64,000 bases of DNA from Ga0077560 sp046330435. Lineage in GTDB: Bacteria; Actinomycetota; Thermoleophilia; Miltoncostaeales; Miltoncostaeaceae. Positions 57,262-64,000 of the stretch are shown here, in pieces. The stretch covers positions 1 to 64,000 of the forward strand of contig JAXLST010000013.1 of the NCBI GenBank assembly GCA_046330435.1, read 5' to 3'. Below the pieces are notes generated by a model. It was not told the DNA's origin. It saw only the letters and a program-made list of their open reading frames with translations, and ran no database searches. Position numbers and translations under genes: made by a program. The stretch's first letter is position 1. The number at the start of each line of letters is the position of its first letter.

Positions 57262-58584
57262 TCAGTCGTAGTACTCGGCGCCCAGGTGGGTGAGGGGCTC
57301 GTCGCCCATCAGGTGCCGCAGGGTGTTCTTCAGCTTGGTGAGCTGGATGAACAGGTCGTGCTCGGGGTAGACGTCGTCCTGCACCGGCTGGGGGCTCTTC
57401 CAGTAGAAGGACAGCCACTCCTGCACGCCGGTGAGCTTCGCCCGCTGGGCGAGGTCCATGAACAGGGCGAGGTCGAGGACGATCGGCGCGGCCAGGATCG
57501 AGTCCCTGCACAGGAAGTCGATCTTGATCTGCATCGGGTAGCCGAGCCACCCGAAGATGTCGATGTTGTCCCACCCCTCCTTGTTGTCACCGCGCGGGGG
57601 GTAGTAGTTGATCCGCACCACGTGGTGGATGTCCCCGTACAGCTCCGGGTTCCGCTTGGGCTCGAAGATGGTGTCGAGCACGCCGAGCTTGGAGACCTCC
57701 TTCGACTTGAAGGAGTCCGGGTCGTCGAGGACCTCGCCGTCCCGGTTGCCCAGGATGTTCGTGGAGTACCAGCCGTGCACTCCGAGCATGCGGGCCTTGA
57801 GGCCCGGGGCGAGGATGGTCTTCATGAGGGTCTGGCCCGTCTTGAAGTCCTTGCCGGTGACGGCGACGTTGTTCTGCCGGGCGAGCTCCATGATCGCCGG
57901 GAAGTCCAGGCTCAGGTTCGGCGCGCCGTTGGCGTACGGGATGCCGAGCTTCATGAACGCGTAGGCGTAGATCTGGCTGGGCGCGATGTCGGGGTCGCTG
58001 TCCTTCAGGCCCTGCTCGAACGCCGCCAGCGACTGGTGCACCGCGGAGGGCTGCTTGTAGATCTCGGTGGAGCCGCACCACACGCCGACGAGCCGGTCGC
58101 AGCCGTTCGTGGACTTGAACGCCTCGATGTCGGCGATGAGCGCCTGCGCCCAGTCCCACTTGCTGGCCGCGGGCTTGATGTTGTCGCCGTGCAGGTTGCG
58201 GACGTACTCCTGCTCGAACACGGCCGGCATCGGCTTGATGGCCCGCAGCTCGTCGCCGAGCTCCTCCAGCATCGGGGCCTCGAGCACGCCGGCGCGCTTG
58301 GCGGCGACGTACGCGTCGTCGGAGAAGACGTCCCAGCCGCCGAAGACCAGGTCGTTCAGGTCGGCGAGCGGGACGTAGTCCTTGATCGGCTGCACGTTGT
58401 CGTCGGTGCGCTTGCCGATCCGGATCGTCCCCATCTGGGTGAGGCTGCCGATGGGGCTGGCGAGGCCGCGGCGGATGGCGAGCACCCCCGCGATGAAGGT
58501 CGTCCCCACCGCGCCCATGCCGGGGAGCAGGATCCCCAGCTTGCCCTTCGGCGGGGCGATCTCGACAGCGGACTCCAATGCCAT
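57262..58584 (-). CDS. ino1: inositol-3-phosphate synthase
   Basis: A 440-residue enzyme that converts glucose 6-phosphate to inositol 3-phosphate with NAD. The NAD site is LGILLPGMGAVGTTFIAGV; later motifs include NLHGDNIKPAASKWDWAQ, NNVAVTGKDFKTGQTLMKT and NREGEVL-like NRDGEVLDDPDSFKSKEVSK with catalytic lysines. Length and motifs fit the actinobacterial enzyme that serves phosphatidylinositol or mycothiol-type synthesis. ATG 58584 has CTGGAG upstream; a TAGCCT box lies about 110 nt away, leaving a leader of about 100 nt. Confidence 0.93.
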   Translation of the reverse strand: MALESAVEIAPPKGKLGILLPGMGAVGTTFIAGVLAIRRGLASPIGSLTQMGTIRIGKRTDDNVQPIKDYVPLADLNDLVFGGWDVFSDDAYVAAKRAGVLEAPMLEELGDELRAIKPMPAVFEQEYVRNLHGDNIKPAASKWDWAQALIADIEAFKSTNGCDRLVGVWCGSTEIYKQPSAVHQSLAAFEQGLKDSDPDIAPSQIYAYAFMKLGIPYANGAPNLSLDFPAIMELARQNNVAVTGKDFKTGQTLMKTILAPGLKARMLGVHGWYSTNILGNRDGEVLDDPDSFKSKEVSKLGVLDTIFEPKRNPELYGDIHHVVRINYYPPRGDNKEGWDNIDIFGWLGYPMQIKIDFLCRDSILAAPIVLDLALFMDLAQRAKLTGVQEWLSFYWKSPQPVQDDVYPEHDLFIQLTKLKNTLRHLMGDEPLTHLGAEYYD

Positions 58585-58693
58585 GTGTTCTCCAGGAACG
58601 TCGGTTCAGGTCGGTCGGCGGGTCCGGGGGGCTGCGCGGACCACCCGCCGAGTGCCGTGGCGCCTGGTTCGGGGCGCCGGCTTTGGTCCGCAT

Positions 58694-58699
58694 AGGCTA
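58694..58699 (-). promoter_or_regulatory. possible -10 box of ino1 (TAGCCT)
   Basis: TAGCCT on the minus strand, about 110 nt before ATG 58584. The leader would be long enough for regulation, but no known riboswitch pattern was seen. Confidence 0.35.
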
Positions 58700-58749
58700 C
58701 GGAAGCGGTGCGACGGGTGTGCGCCCGGGCTTCCGAACCCGAGGGTTCT

Positions 58750-59124
58750 CTACCGCTCGGATCCCGTCCGGCCGCGGGTGCGGCGCGGGATGCCTGCGGT
58801 CACGATACCCCGCGCCCGCCCCATTCCGCGCGCGGCCAGGTGGGCGGCGGCGCGGCGGCGGCGGTGCCGGGCGACCAGGCGGTCGAGCTCCCGGCGGGTC
58901 GAGGCGGCCTCCACACGGTCGCGCGTCTCGGCGTAGCGGCGCACCGCGCGGTCCGACCGGCGGGTCTCCCGCCCCGTCGCGAGCGCGGTGCAGGTGTCCG
59001 CGGCGAGCTCGTCCAGGACCCGCTCCGCGCGATCACGCGCCCGGCGCAGCTCCGTGCGCCGCACCACCTTCGTGCGGATCACCGCCCCGGCCGCGACCGT
59101 GAGGATGACGACGGCCTCGATCAT
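58750..59124 (-). CDS. small protein with N-terminal hydrophobic helix and basic helical tail
   Basis: A 124-residue protein. Residues 1-18 are hydrophobic (IEAVVILTVAAGAVI) and may anchor it in the membrane; the rest is a long, Arg-rich helical region (RRARDRAERVLDELAADT, RRELDRLVARHRRRRAAAHL). Unknown function. ATG 59124 follows a TACATT box by 7 nt. Confidence 0.55.
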   Translation of the reverse strand: MIEAVVILTVAAGAVIRTKVVRRTELRRARDRAERVLDELAADTCTALATGRETRRSDRAVRRYAETRDRVEAASTRRELDRLVARHRRRRAAAHLAARGMGRARGIVTAGIPRRTRGRTGSER

Positions 59125-59131
59125 CCGGGTG

Positions 59132-59137
59132 AATGTA
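59132..59137 (-). promoter_or_regulatory. -10 box of a leaderless promoter (TACATT)
   Basis: Minus strand, 7 nt before ATG 59124. Confidence 0.45.
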
Positions 59138-59192
59138 ACCCGACGAACGGACGTGGCGTAACGCACCGGTGCCGCGCAGGATCGGTCCCGTG

Positions 59193-60137
59193 ATGCCCCG
59201 CCTCGCCACCGCCGCCTCGTTCATCGCCGGTGCGGCACTCGCCGCCGCGATCGCCGCGAGCGGCTGCGGGGGCGGCGGCTCGCCGCCCGCCGCCGTCGTC
59301 ACCCGCCTGCCCGTGCCCGCCCCGACGGCCCTGGCGGCCGCGGGCGCGTTCGTCTTCGTGGGTCAGGCCGACGGCACGGTGACGCGCCGGTCGGTGCGCG
59401 GCGAGGTGACCGCCACCGCCCGCCTGGGCGGCCGCGTGAGCCACCTGCTGATCGCGGGCGACACGCTGGTCGCGGTCGTCGCCCCCGCGAACGAGGTGGT
59501 GGTGCTGCGGCAGGAGGACCTGGCCCGGGTGCGCCGGGCGCGGCCCGTCGACGGGCCGGGCGGCGCCATCACCGCCGTCGCCTACGACGGCCAGATCGTG
59601 ATCGCCGACGCACCGGGGCACCGGGTCCTGCGCCTCGGCGAGCGGAGCCTGAAGGTGCTCCGCACGTTCCCGCTGCCCGGGGGCGCGGTCCCGGCGTCGC
59701 TGGCGGCCAACCGGGACGCGTACGTCGCCACCACCGGTGCGACGCGCGCGGCGGTGCGGCTGGGCTTCGACGACGGCACCGTCCGCGTGCGGCCGCTGCC
59801 CGTGCTCGGCGGCGGTCCGTGCGGCATCGCGGTCTACACCAACCGGAACGTGACGGTCGTGACCGCCACCGGCATCGCGACCCTCCAGCCGGGCACCGTC
59901 GACCACCCGTACGCACTGCCAGTGGAGGGCGGCGTGCGGGGGATCGTGGGCGTGAGCGACGACTCCGCCCTGGTCACCGCCGGGGGGCACCTGGTGGACG
60001 TGGGCTACGACGGGCGGACGCGTGTCCTGGCGGACGTCCCGGAGGGCGCCGTGTGCGGGACCACGGGGATCGTCGGCGAGGTGTGGCTGCTGGACACCGC
60101 CGGGCAGCAACTCGTCCGCGTGCGCCCGCCGGAGTGA
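59193..60137 (+). CDS. lipoprotein with beta-propeller-like repeats
   Basis: A 314-residue exported protein. The signal peptide ends in a lipobox (IAASGCGG, Cys about residue 26). The mature part is made of about six to seven strand-rich repeats with turns such as AGAFVFVGQADG, GDTLVAVVAPANEVVVL, DGQIVIADAPGHRVL and NRDAYVATTGATRAAV, the look of a YVTN/WD-type propeller. Binding target unknown. ATG 59193 is chosen; GTG 59190 or 59169 are also possible. Confidence 0.65.
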   Translation: MPRLATAASFIAGAALAAAIAASGCGGGGSPPAAVVTRLPVPAPTALAAAGAFVFVGQADGTVTRRSVRGEVTATARLGGRVSHLLIAGDTLVAVVAPANEVVVLRQEDLARVRRARPVDGPGGAITAVAYDGQIVIADAPGHRVLRLGERSLKVLRTFPLPGGAVPASLAANRDAYVATTGATRAAVRLGFDDGTVRVRPLPVLGGGPCGIAVYTNRNVTVVTATGIATLQPGTVDHPYALPVEGGVRGIVGVSDDSALVTAGGHLVDVGYDGRTRVLADVPEGAVCGTTGIVGEVWLLDTAGQQLVRVRPPE

Positions 60138-60175
60138 CCGACCGGGTGGCGGGCGGCGTTCCCGCGGGGCCCCGC

Positions 60176-60181
60176 TAGACT
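60176..60181 (+). promoter_or_regulatory. -10 box (TAGACT)
   Basis: TAGACT lies 41 nt before ATG 60223; the leader holds GAGGG as ribosome site. Confidence 0.4.
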
Positions 60182-60222
60182 CGTCAGCCGTTTCGGCGGA
60201 TCGACGAGAAGCGAGGGTGGGC

Positions 60223-60444
60223 ATGGCCGGACGTCGGCTTGAACTGGGCTTCGAGGGCGGCGCGGTGCTCCGCGTGAGCCTCGAGGAGGCGGCGGTGGAA
60301 TCCCTCACCGCATCCCTCGGCAACGACAAGGGCTGGACCGCCCTGAAGGCCGAGGAGGAGACCGTCTGGGTCAACCTCGGCGACCTCGTGTACGTGCGCG
60401 TGCCGCCGGTGGCGAACCACCGCGTGGGCTTCACCGGCGAGTAA
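60223..60444 (+). CDS. small protein, unknown
   Basis: A 73-residue protein of alternating strands and one helix (VSLEEAAVESLTASL, then TVWVNLGDLVYVRVP). It has some likeness to DUF3107-type small proteins (strand, helix, strand ending in an iayVei-like piece), but I would not name it. ATG 60223 has a GAGGG site and its own -10 box. The following 180 bases up to the VOC gene hold no gene. Confidence 0.6.
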   Translation: MAGRRLELGFEGGAVLRVSLEEAAVESLTASLGNDKGWTALKAEEETVWVNLGDLVYVRVPPVANHRVGFTGE

Positions 60445-60613
60445 CGGGCCGCGTTGACCCGGGGCTCGTCGGCCGGACCGACGTCGGCGAGACGGCCCTC
60501 CCCAAACCGGTGACCGGGAGCGAGGCCGAGGTGGCCCCGTACCCGATCACCGTCCGGGCGTCGTCCCAGAGGGCGACGTGCTCCGGATCCGCTTGAACGT
60601 CTGACCGGGGACC

Positions 60614-60637
60614 CCCGGGGGGGATCACTCCCCCGGG
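60614..60637 (-). terminator. possible hairpin at the end of the VOC gene
   Basis: CCCGGGGG and CCCCCGGG can pair over 8 bp with an 8-nt loop that contains the VOC stop codon. It is weaker than the other hairpins and has no T run. Confidence 0.35.
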
Positions 60638-61071
60638 CCCTCGTCCTCCGCGGCGAGGTCGTGCTCGTCGTCGTCCTCGTCGGACTCGTCGAGCCAGAAG
60701 AACTCCCAGGTGTGGCCGTCCGGGTCGTTGAAGCTGCGGACGTACATGAACTCGTGGTCCTGCGGCTCGCCGGCCGCCGTCGCGCCGTTCGCGAGGGCCA
60801 TCTCCACCAGGCCGTCCACCTCGTCGCGGTCGCCCACCTGCACCGCGAACAGCGCCTCGGTGTGCGTGGAGGTGTCGGCGATCGCCTTGGACGTGAACCC
60901 CGCGAACCGCTCCTGCATCAGGAGCATCACGTAGGTCGAGTCGTTGACGACCATGCACGCCGAGGTCTCGTCCGCGAAGTCCTCGTCGAACGCGAAGCCC
61001 AGCTGGGTGAAGAAGTCCACCGCCCGGCCCAGTCGCGCCACGGGCAGGTTCACGAACAGCTTGCGGGTCAT
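60625..61071 (-). CDS. VOC-family (glyoxalase-like) protein with acidic tail
   Basis: A 148-residue protein with two VOC repeats: KLFVNLPVARLGRAVDFFTQLGFAFDED, then SFNDPDGHTWEFFWLD near the end. The usual metal His at the start of the first strand is replaced by Asn (FVNLP), so it may bind no metal there. The last 20 residues are very acidic (DESDEDDDEHDLAAEDEG), an unusual extension. ATG 61071 has GAGGAG upstream; it follows the YhaM-like gene by 8 nt. Confidence 0.78.
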   Translation of the reverse strand: MTRKLFVNLPVARLGRAVDFFTQLGFAFDEDFADETSACMVVNDSTYVMLLMQERFAGFTSKAIADTSTHTEALFAVQVGDRDEVDGLVEMALANGATAAGEPQDHEFMYVRSFNDPDGHTWEFFWLDESDEDDDEHDLAAEDEGPGE

Positions 61072-61079
61072 GCGGCTCC

Positions 61080-61958
61080 TCAGCCGGGCGGCGTGTCGAT
61101 GCCGGAGCCCTCCAGGCGGGCCTTCACCTGGGTCTCCAGCGAGTTGGCGCGGAACAGGGCCAGCGCCTCCGGGGAGGCCTGCTGGATCACCGCCCCGCCG
61201 GGCGGGCCATGGTGCCACGCCACGCAGTGCAGCAGCGCGAGCTTGCGGTCGCCGGGCAGGCCCGTGCGGTCCGCGGCGCGCCCCACGATGTCCATGCCCA
61301 GGGCGACGTGGCCCAGCATGCGGCCCTCGTCGGTGGCCTCGAACGTCGCGCCCACGCGCCACGCCCGGGTGTAGCCCAGGTCGTGGACGATGGCGGCGGT
61401 GAGCAGCAGGTCCGCGTCCAGCCGCGGATGCCAGGTGCAGAGCGTCTGGCACAGCGCCGCGACGCCGACGGTGTGCTCCACCAGGCCGCCCACGTACGCG
61501 TGGTGCCCGGAGCGGGTGCACGGCACCGTGCGCCAGTCCCTCGCGAGGGCCTCGTCGCCGGTGAGCGCGTCCAGCACGTTGCGCAGGGCCGGGTCCCCCA
61601 CCTCGTCCGCCAGGTGCACGACGAAGCCGAACAGCTCCTCCGGCTCGCGGTGCGACCGGGGCACCAGGGTCGCGGCGGGCGCCTCGTCGGCGGCCGGCCG
61701 CACGTGGCTCACCACCAGCTCCAGCCGCCCCGACCGCTCCTCGGCACGGCCCGCCACGCGCACGGCGGCCCCGGCGGTGAGGCGCTCCGCGAACCAGTCG
61801 GCCTGCTCGAACACCACCGCGCGGGCGGCACCGCTGGCGTCGCCGAGCACCAGCGACAGGAACGGCTTGCCGGCGCGGGAGAGGCGGCGCTCCACCTCGC
61901 GCACGGCGTACACGCCCTCGAAGGGCGTGCCCGGGGTGATGTCGGAGATGGCGGTCAG
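61080..61958 (-). CDS. YhaM-like 3'-5' exoribonuclease (OB fold plus HD domain)
   Basis: A 292-residue protein. Residues about 5-95 form an OB fold (FEGVYAVREVERRLSRAGKPFLSLVLGD) and about 150-270 an HD domain: GHHAYVGGLVEHTVGVA, IVHDLGYT (the HD pair), GHVALGMDIVG and HCVAWHHG. YhaM-type enzymes trim RNA and single-stranded DNA. No ATG, GTG or TTG fits the N-terminus: the frame opens at CTG 61958, which overlaps the helicase stop (CTGA). LTAISDITPGTPFEG then aligns well with the usual M-x-I-x-D-L-x-P-G start of this family. Confidence 0.82.
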   Translation of the reverse strand: MTAISDITPGTPFEGVYAVREVERRLSRAGKPFLSLVLGDASGAARAVVFEQADWFAERLTAGAAVRVAGRAEERSGRLELVVSHVRPAADEAPAATLVPRSHREPEELFGFVVHLADEVGDPALRNVLDALTGDEALARDWRTVPCTRSGHHAYVGGLVEHTVGVAALCQTLCTWHPRLDADLLLTAAIVHDLGYTRAWRVGATFEATDEGRMLGHVALGMDIVGRAADRTGLPGDRKLALLHCVAWHHGPPGGAVIQQASPEALALFRANSLETQVKARLEGSGIDTPPG

Positions 61959-64000
61959 CGGTCGATGGCGGGGCAGAGCAGCCGGTAGTCGCACGAGCGG
62001 CACGCCCACGACGGCCGCGGCTCGAAACGCTCCGCGGCGATGTCGTCGAGCGTCCGGCGCGCCTCGTCGACCGCCAGTGCGATCTCGGACGCCTCCGGGT
62101 GCTCGGTGCGGAAGTCGTTCTCCAGAACGTACTCCAGCGTCGCCCGCGTGGGTTCCACACCCCACGCCTCGCGCGCCCCCGCCAGGTACAGGCGAAGCAC
62201 GAACCGGCCGTCCTCGTTCGCGCCGTTCTTCGGTGCGCTGCCGGTCTTGTAGTCCACCAGCGCGTACCCGCCCTCGGGCGCCCGGTCGACGCGGTCGATG
62301 CGGCCGCGCACGCGGTGCGGTCCCAGCATGAGCGTGAAGTCCCGCTCCACCGCCACCGGGCTCACCCCGGACGCCAGCGTGCGCTGCACCATCTTCGGGA
62401 AGCTCTCGCGCGCGAGCGCCAGGGCGTGCCGGCCCTGCGCCGTGGCGTCCACCGAATGCCGCCTGAGCTCGCGCTCGAAGCGGTCGAGGATCGCCGCGGG
62501 ATCGGGCGGCGGCGTCTCCGGCGCCATGTGCGCCTCCAGCGCCGAGTGGCACGCCACGCCCACCGCGCGGGTGGGGTCCTTGCGGGGCGGCACCCGGTCG
62601 ACGTGCGCGTACCGGTACTGCAGGGGGCAGCTGCGGTAGCGGGCGATGCCCGTGACCGACGTGGACACCCCGGGGCGCGGGGGACGGTGCGGCACCACCG
62701 GCGCCGCGGGCGGTGCGGGCGGCGCCAGGGCCGCGGCGCGCGCGGCCACCAGCCGGTCCGCGGCGTCCCGCACGGCGGCGTCGAGCGCCGGATCCGCCGC
62801 GCCCGAGGCAGCGGCCCGCGCGGCGGCCATGGAGGCGTCCTCCAGCAGCTCGCGGGCGGCGCCCACGGCCTCCAGCAGGTGCCGCTCCGGCCCCTCGCCC
62901 ACGTCCTCGGCGGCGGCGCCGGCGACCATCCCCATCGCCTCCTCGGCGAACGCGGACGGCGCCTGCGGGATGCCGGTGGCCGACGCCGCCACCCAGCTCA
63001 CCACCAGATGCCTGCGGGCGCGCGTCATCGCGACGTAGGCCAGGCGGCGGCTCTCGGCCACGTGCGCCTCGGAATCGCGCGGCAGGGACTCGGGCAGCAG
63101 GTGGTCCGGGATGTCCGGCCCCGGGCGGTTGCGGCCGGGCCAGCCCGCGTGGGTCATGCCCACCACGAACACCGCGTCGAACTCCAGGCCCTTGGCCTGG
63201 TGCACCGTCATCACCTGGACGCCGCGTCGCTCGATGGGCGCGCCGGCGTCGCCCCGGTACCCCAGCTCCGCCAGGCGCGACAGCGTCTCCGCCATGTCGG
63301 CCGTCGTCATGGTGGGCTTCGCCGCCGCCAGGTCGCCCACCACCCGCTCCAGGGCGGCGAGCGCGCCCAGCCGGCTGGCGCCCTCGGCGCCGCCGGCGGC
63401 GATCGCGCGGTTGCGCAGGCCGGTGGCGTCCAGCACGGTCCGAAGCGCGCCCGTGGGGCCCTCCTCCGCGGCCGAGCGGCCCACGTGCTCCAGGATTCGC
63501 ACCACGTCACCGGAGTACGCCTCCTGCTGCAGCGCGAGCCGCAGGGCGTCGCTCACCGGGCCGTTGCGGTGCGCGGCCACGGTGTCCGCGGCGAGCGTCC
63601 ACGGCACGCCATGGGCGGGGTCGGCCAGCGCCCGCAGGTGGGCCTGCCCGTCGGTGGGGTCCACCGCCGCGCGCAGCCAGGCGATGGCGGTGCGCACCTC
63701 GCGCCGCTCCATGAGGCCCACGCCGCCGCGCACCTGGTGCGGGATGCCGGCGCGTTCCAGGGCGCGCGTGATGGGCCCGCTCTCCAGGCGCACGGCCCGC
63801 ATGAGGATCGCCTGCTCCTCGTACGGGATGCCGGCCTCGGCGAGCCGCACGATCTCCTCCGCCACCGCGCGGCCCTGGCCGTCGGGGTCCGGGGCGGCCC
63901 AGAAGCGCGGCACCGGCCCCTCGGCCTCCGGCAGCGCGCGCAGCCGCTTGGGGCTGCGGTCGGGGATGGGCGACACCACCGCCCAGGCGGCGTCCAGGAT
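61955..64000 (-). CDS. UvrD-type helicase with C-terminal Fe-S PD-(D/E)XK nuclease domain (partial)
   Basis: About 680 residues are in the window; the N-terminal ATPase part with Walker A lies beyond base 64000. Helicase motif V is in GVQVMTVHQAKGLEFDAVFVVGM and motif VI in RLAYVAMTRARRHLVVSW. The C-terminal nuclease has GRIDRVDRAPEGGYALVDYKTGS (catalytic Asp and D-x-K) and four cysteines for a 4Fe-4S cluster: one in YRSCPLQY and three in CRSCDYRLLC. This resembles AddB/AdnB and RecB-type repair enzymes. The stop overlaps the YhaM-like start. Confidence 0.88.
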   Translation of the reverse strand: MLDAAWAVVSPIPDRSPKRLRALPEAEGPVPRFWAAPDPDGQGRAVAEEIVRLAEAGIPYEEQAILMRAVRLESGPITRALERAGIPHQVRGGVGLMERREVRTAIAWLRAAVDPTDGQAHLRALADPAHGVPWTLAADTVAAHRNGPVSDALRLALQQEAYSGDVVRILEHVGRSAAEEGPTGALRTVLDATGLRNRAIAAGGAEGASRLGALAALERVVGDLAAAKPTMTTADMAETLSRLAELGYRGDAGAPIERRGVQVMTVHQAKGLEFDAVFVVGMTHAGWPGRNRPGPDIPDHLLPESLPRDSEAHVAESRRLAYVAMTRARRHLVVSWVAASATGIPQAPSAFAEEAMGMVAGAAAEDVGEGPERHLLEAVGAARELLEDASMAAARAAASGAADPALDAAVRDAADRLVAARAAALAPPAPPAAPVVPHRPPRPGVSTSVTGIARYRSCPLQYRYAHVDRVPPRKDPTRAVGVACHSALEAHMAPETPPPDPAAILDRFERELRRHSVDATAQGRHALALARESFPKMVQRTLASGVSPVAVERDFTLMLGPHRVRGRIDRVDRAPEGGYALVDYKTGSAPKNGANEDGRFVLRLYLAGAREAWGVEPTRATLEYVLENDFRTEHPEASEIALAVDEARRTLDDIAAERFEPRPSWACRSCDYRLLCPAIDR

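Noticed and set aside
1..64000. tRNA genes, CRISPR arrays, insertion sequences or prophage
   Set aside because: No T-loop-like intergenic sequence, no spaced repeats of CRISPR form, no transposase or integrase frames were found on either strand.

Overview
The window looks like chromosomal DNA of a very GC-rich Actinomycetota-type bacterium, possibly a deep branch such as Thermoleophilia. The evidence is the codon use, the CysO/CysM/Mec cysteine genes, inositol-3-phosphate synthase, a tandem-domain ThyX-like protein, and many genes that appear leaderless (a TANNNT -10 box 6-8 nt before the start codon). The lineage is an inference. I saw no tRNA, rRNA, CRISPR array, insertion sequence or phage gene. 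Genes are tightly packed and often share 1-4 nt stop/start overlaps.

Region 1 (about 0.5-18.1 kb) is the most unusual part. A nine-gene minus-strand operon (9170 to 485) runs: FdrA-like protein, MSMEG_0565-type glycosyltransferase, OsmC-like protein, ferritin-like helical protein, methyltransferase, aminotransferase-fold protein with His in place of the PLP lysine, diaminopimelate-decarboxylase-like enzyme, CoA-disulfide-reductase-like flavoprotein, and a small unknown protein. Next are a carbamate kinase and an XRE-cupin regulator. A plus-strand operon follows: NitB-like protein, an unknown 207-aa protein, an amidohydrolase, a radical SAM protein and a GNAT protein. Then come an AIR-synthase-like protein (minus), a DUF1116 protein and a frameshifted DUF2877 gene. 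This joins a Nit1C-type cluster with no visible nitrilase to a complete FdrA/DUF1116/DUF2877/carbamate kinase set of the oxamate carbamoyltransferase type. A plausible reading is a nitrogen-scavenging route that ends in carbamoyl phosphate, ATP, ammonia and CO2, combined with a small-molecule pathway of unknown product.

Region 2 (18-32.9 kb) holds a multicopper oxidase, two ECF sigma modules (20.1 and 29.6 kb), a small operon of thioesterase, PPOX and SHOCT-type proteins, MarR plus a ChaA-type cation antiporter, an XRE regulator with a membrane protein and a clear tandem palindromic operator, citrate synthase, a methyltransferase and an ABC exporter.

Region 3 (33-51.6 kb) holds an NYN/LOTUS RNA-binding-type protein with a charged low-complexity tail, MsrA, the sulfur-carrier cysteine operon (MoeZ-like, CysO, CysM, Mec), an MFS transporter, RarA, YqeY, DUF427, SIMPL, a secreted subtilase, the ThyX-like protein, DUF1385, SRPBCC, YcnI, nicotinate phosphoribosyltransferase and methylmalonyl-CoA epimerase.

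Region 4 (51.6-64 kb) holds a third ECF sigma factor with two paralogous membrane-anchored partners, a zinc alcohol dehydrogenase facing inositol-3-phosphate synthase across a shared terminator, a lipoprotein, a VOC protein, a YhaM-like OB/HD protein that appears to start at CTG, and the C-terminal part of a UvrD-type helicase with a Fe-S nuclease domain cut by the window edge.
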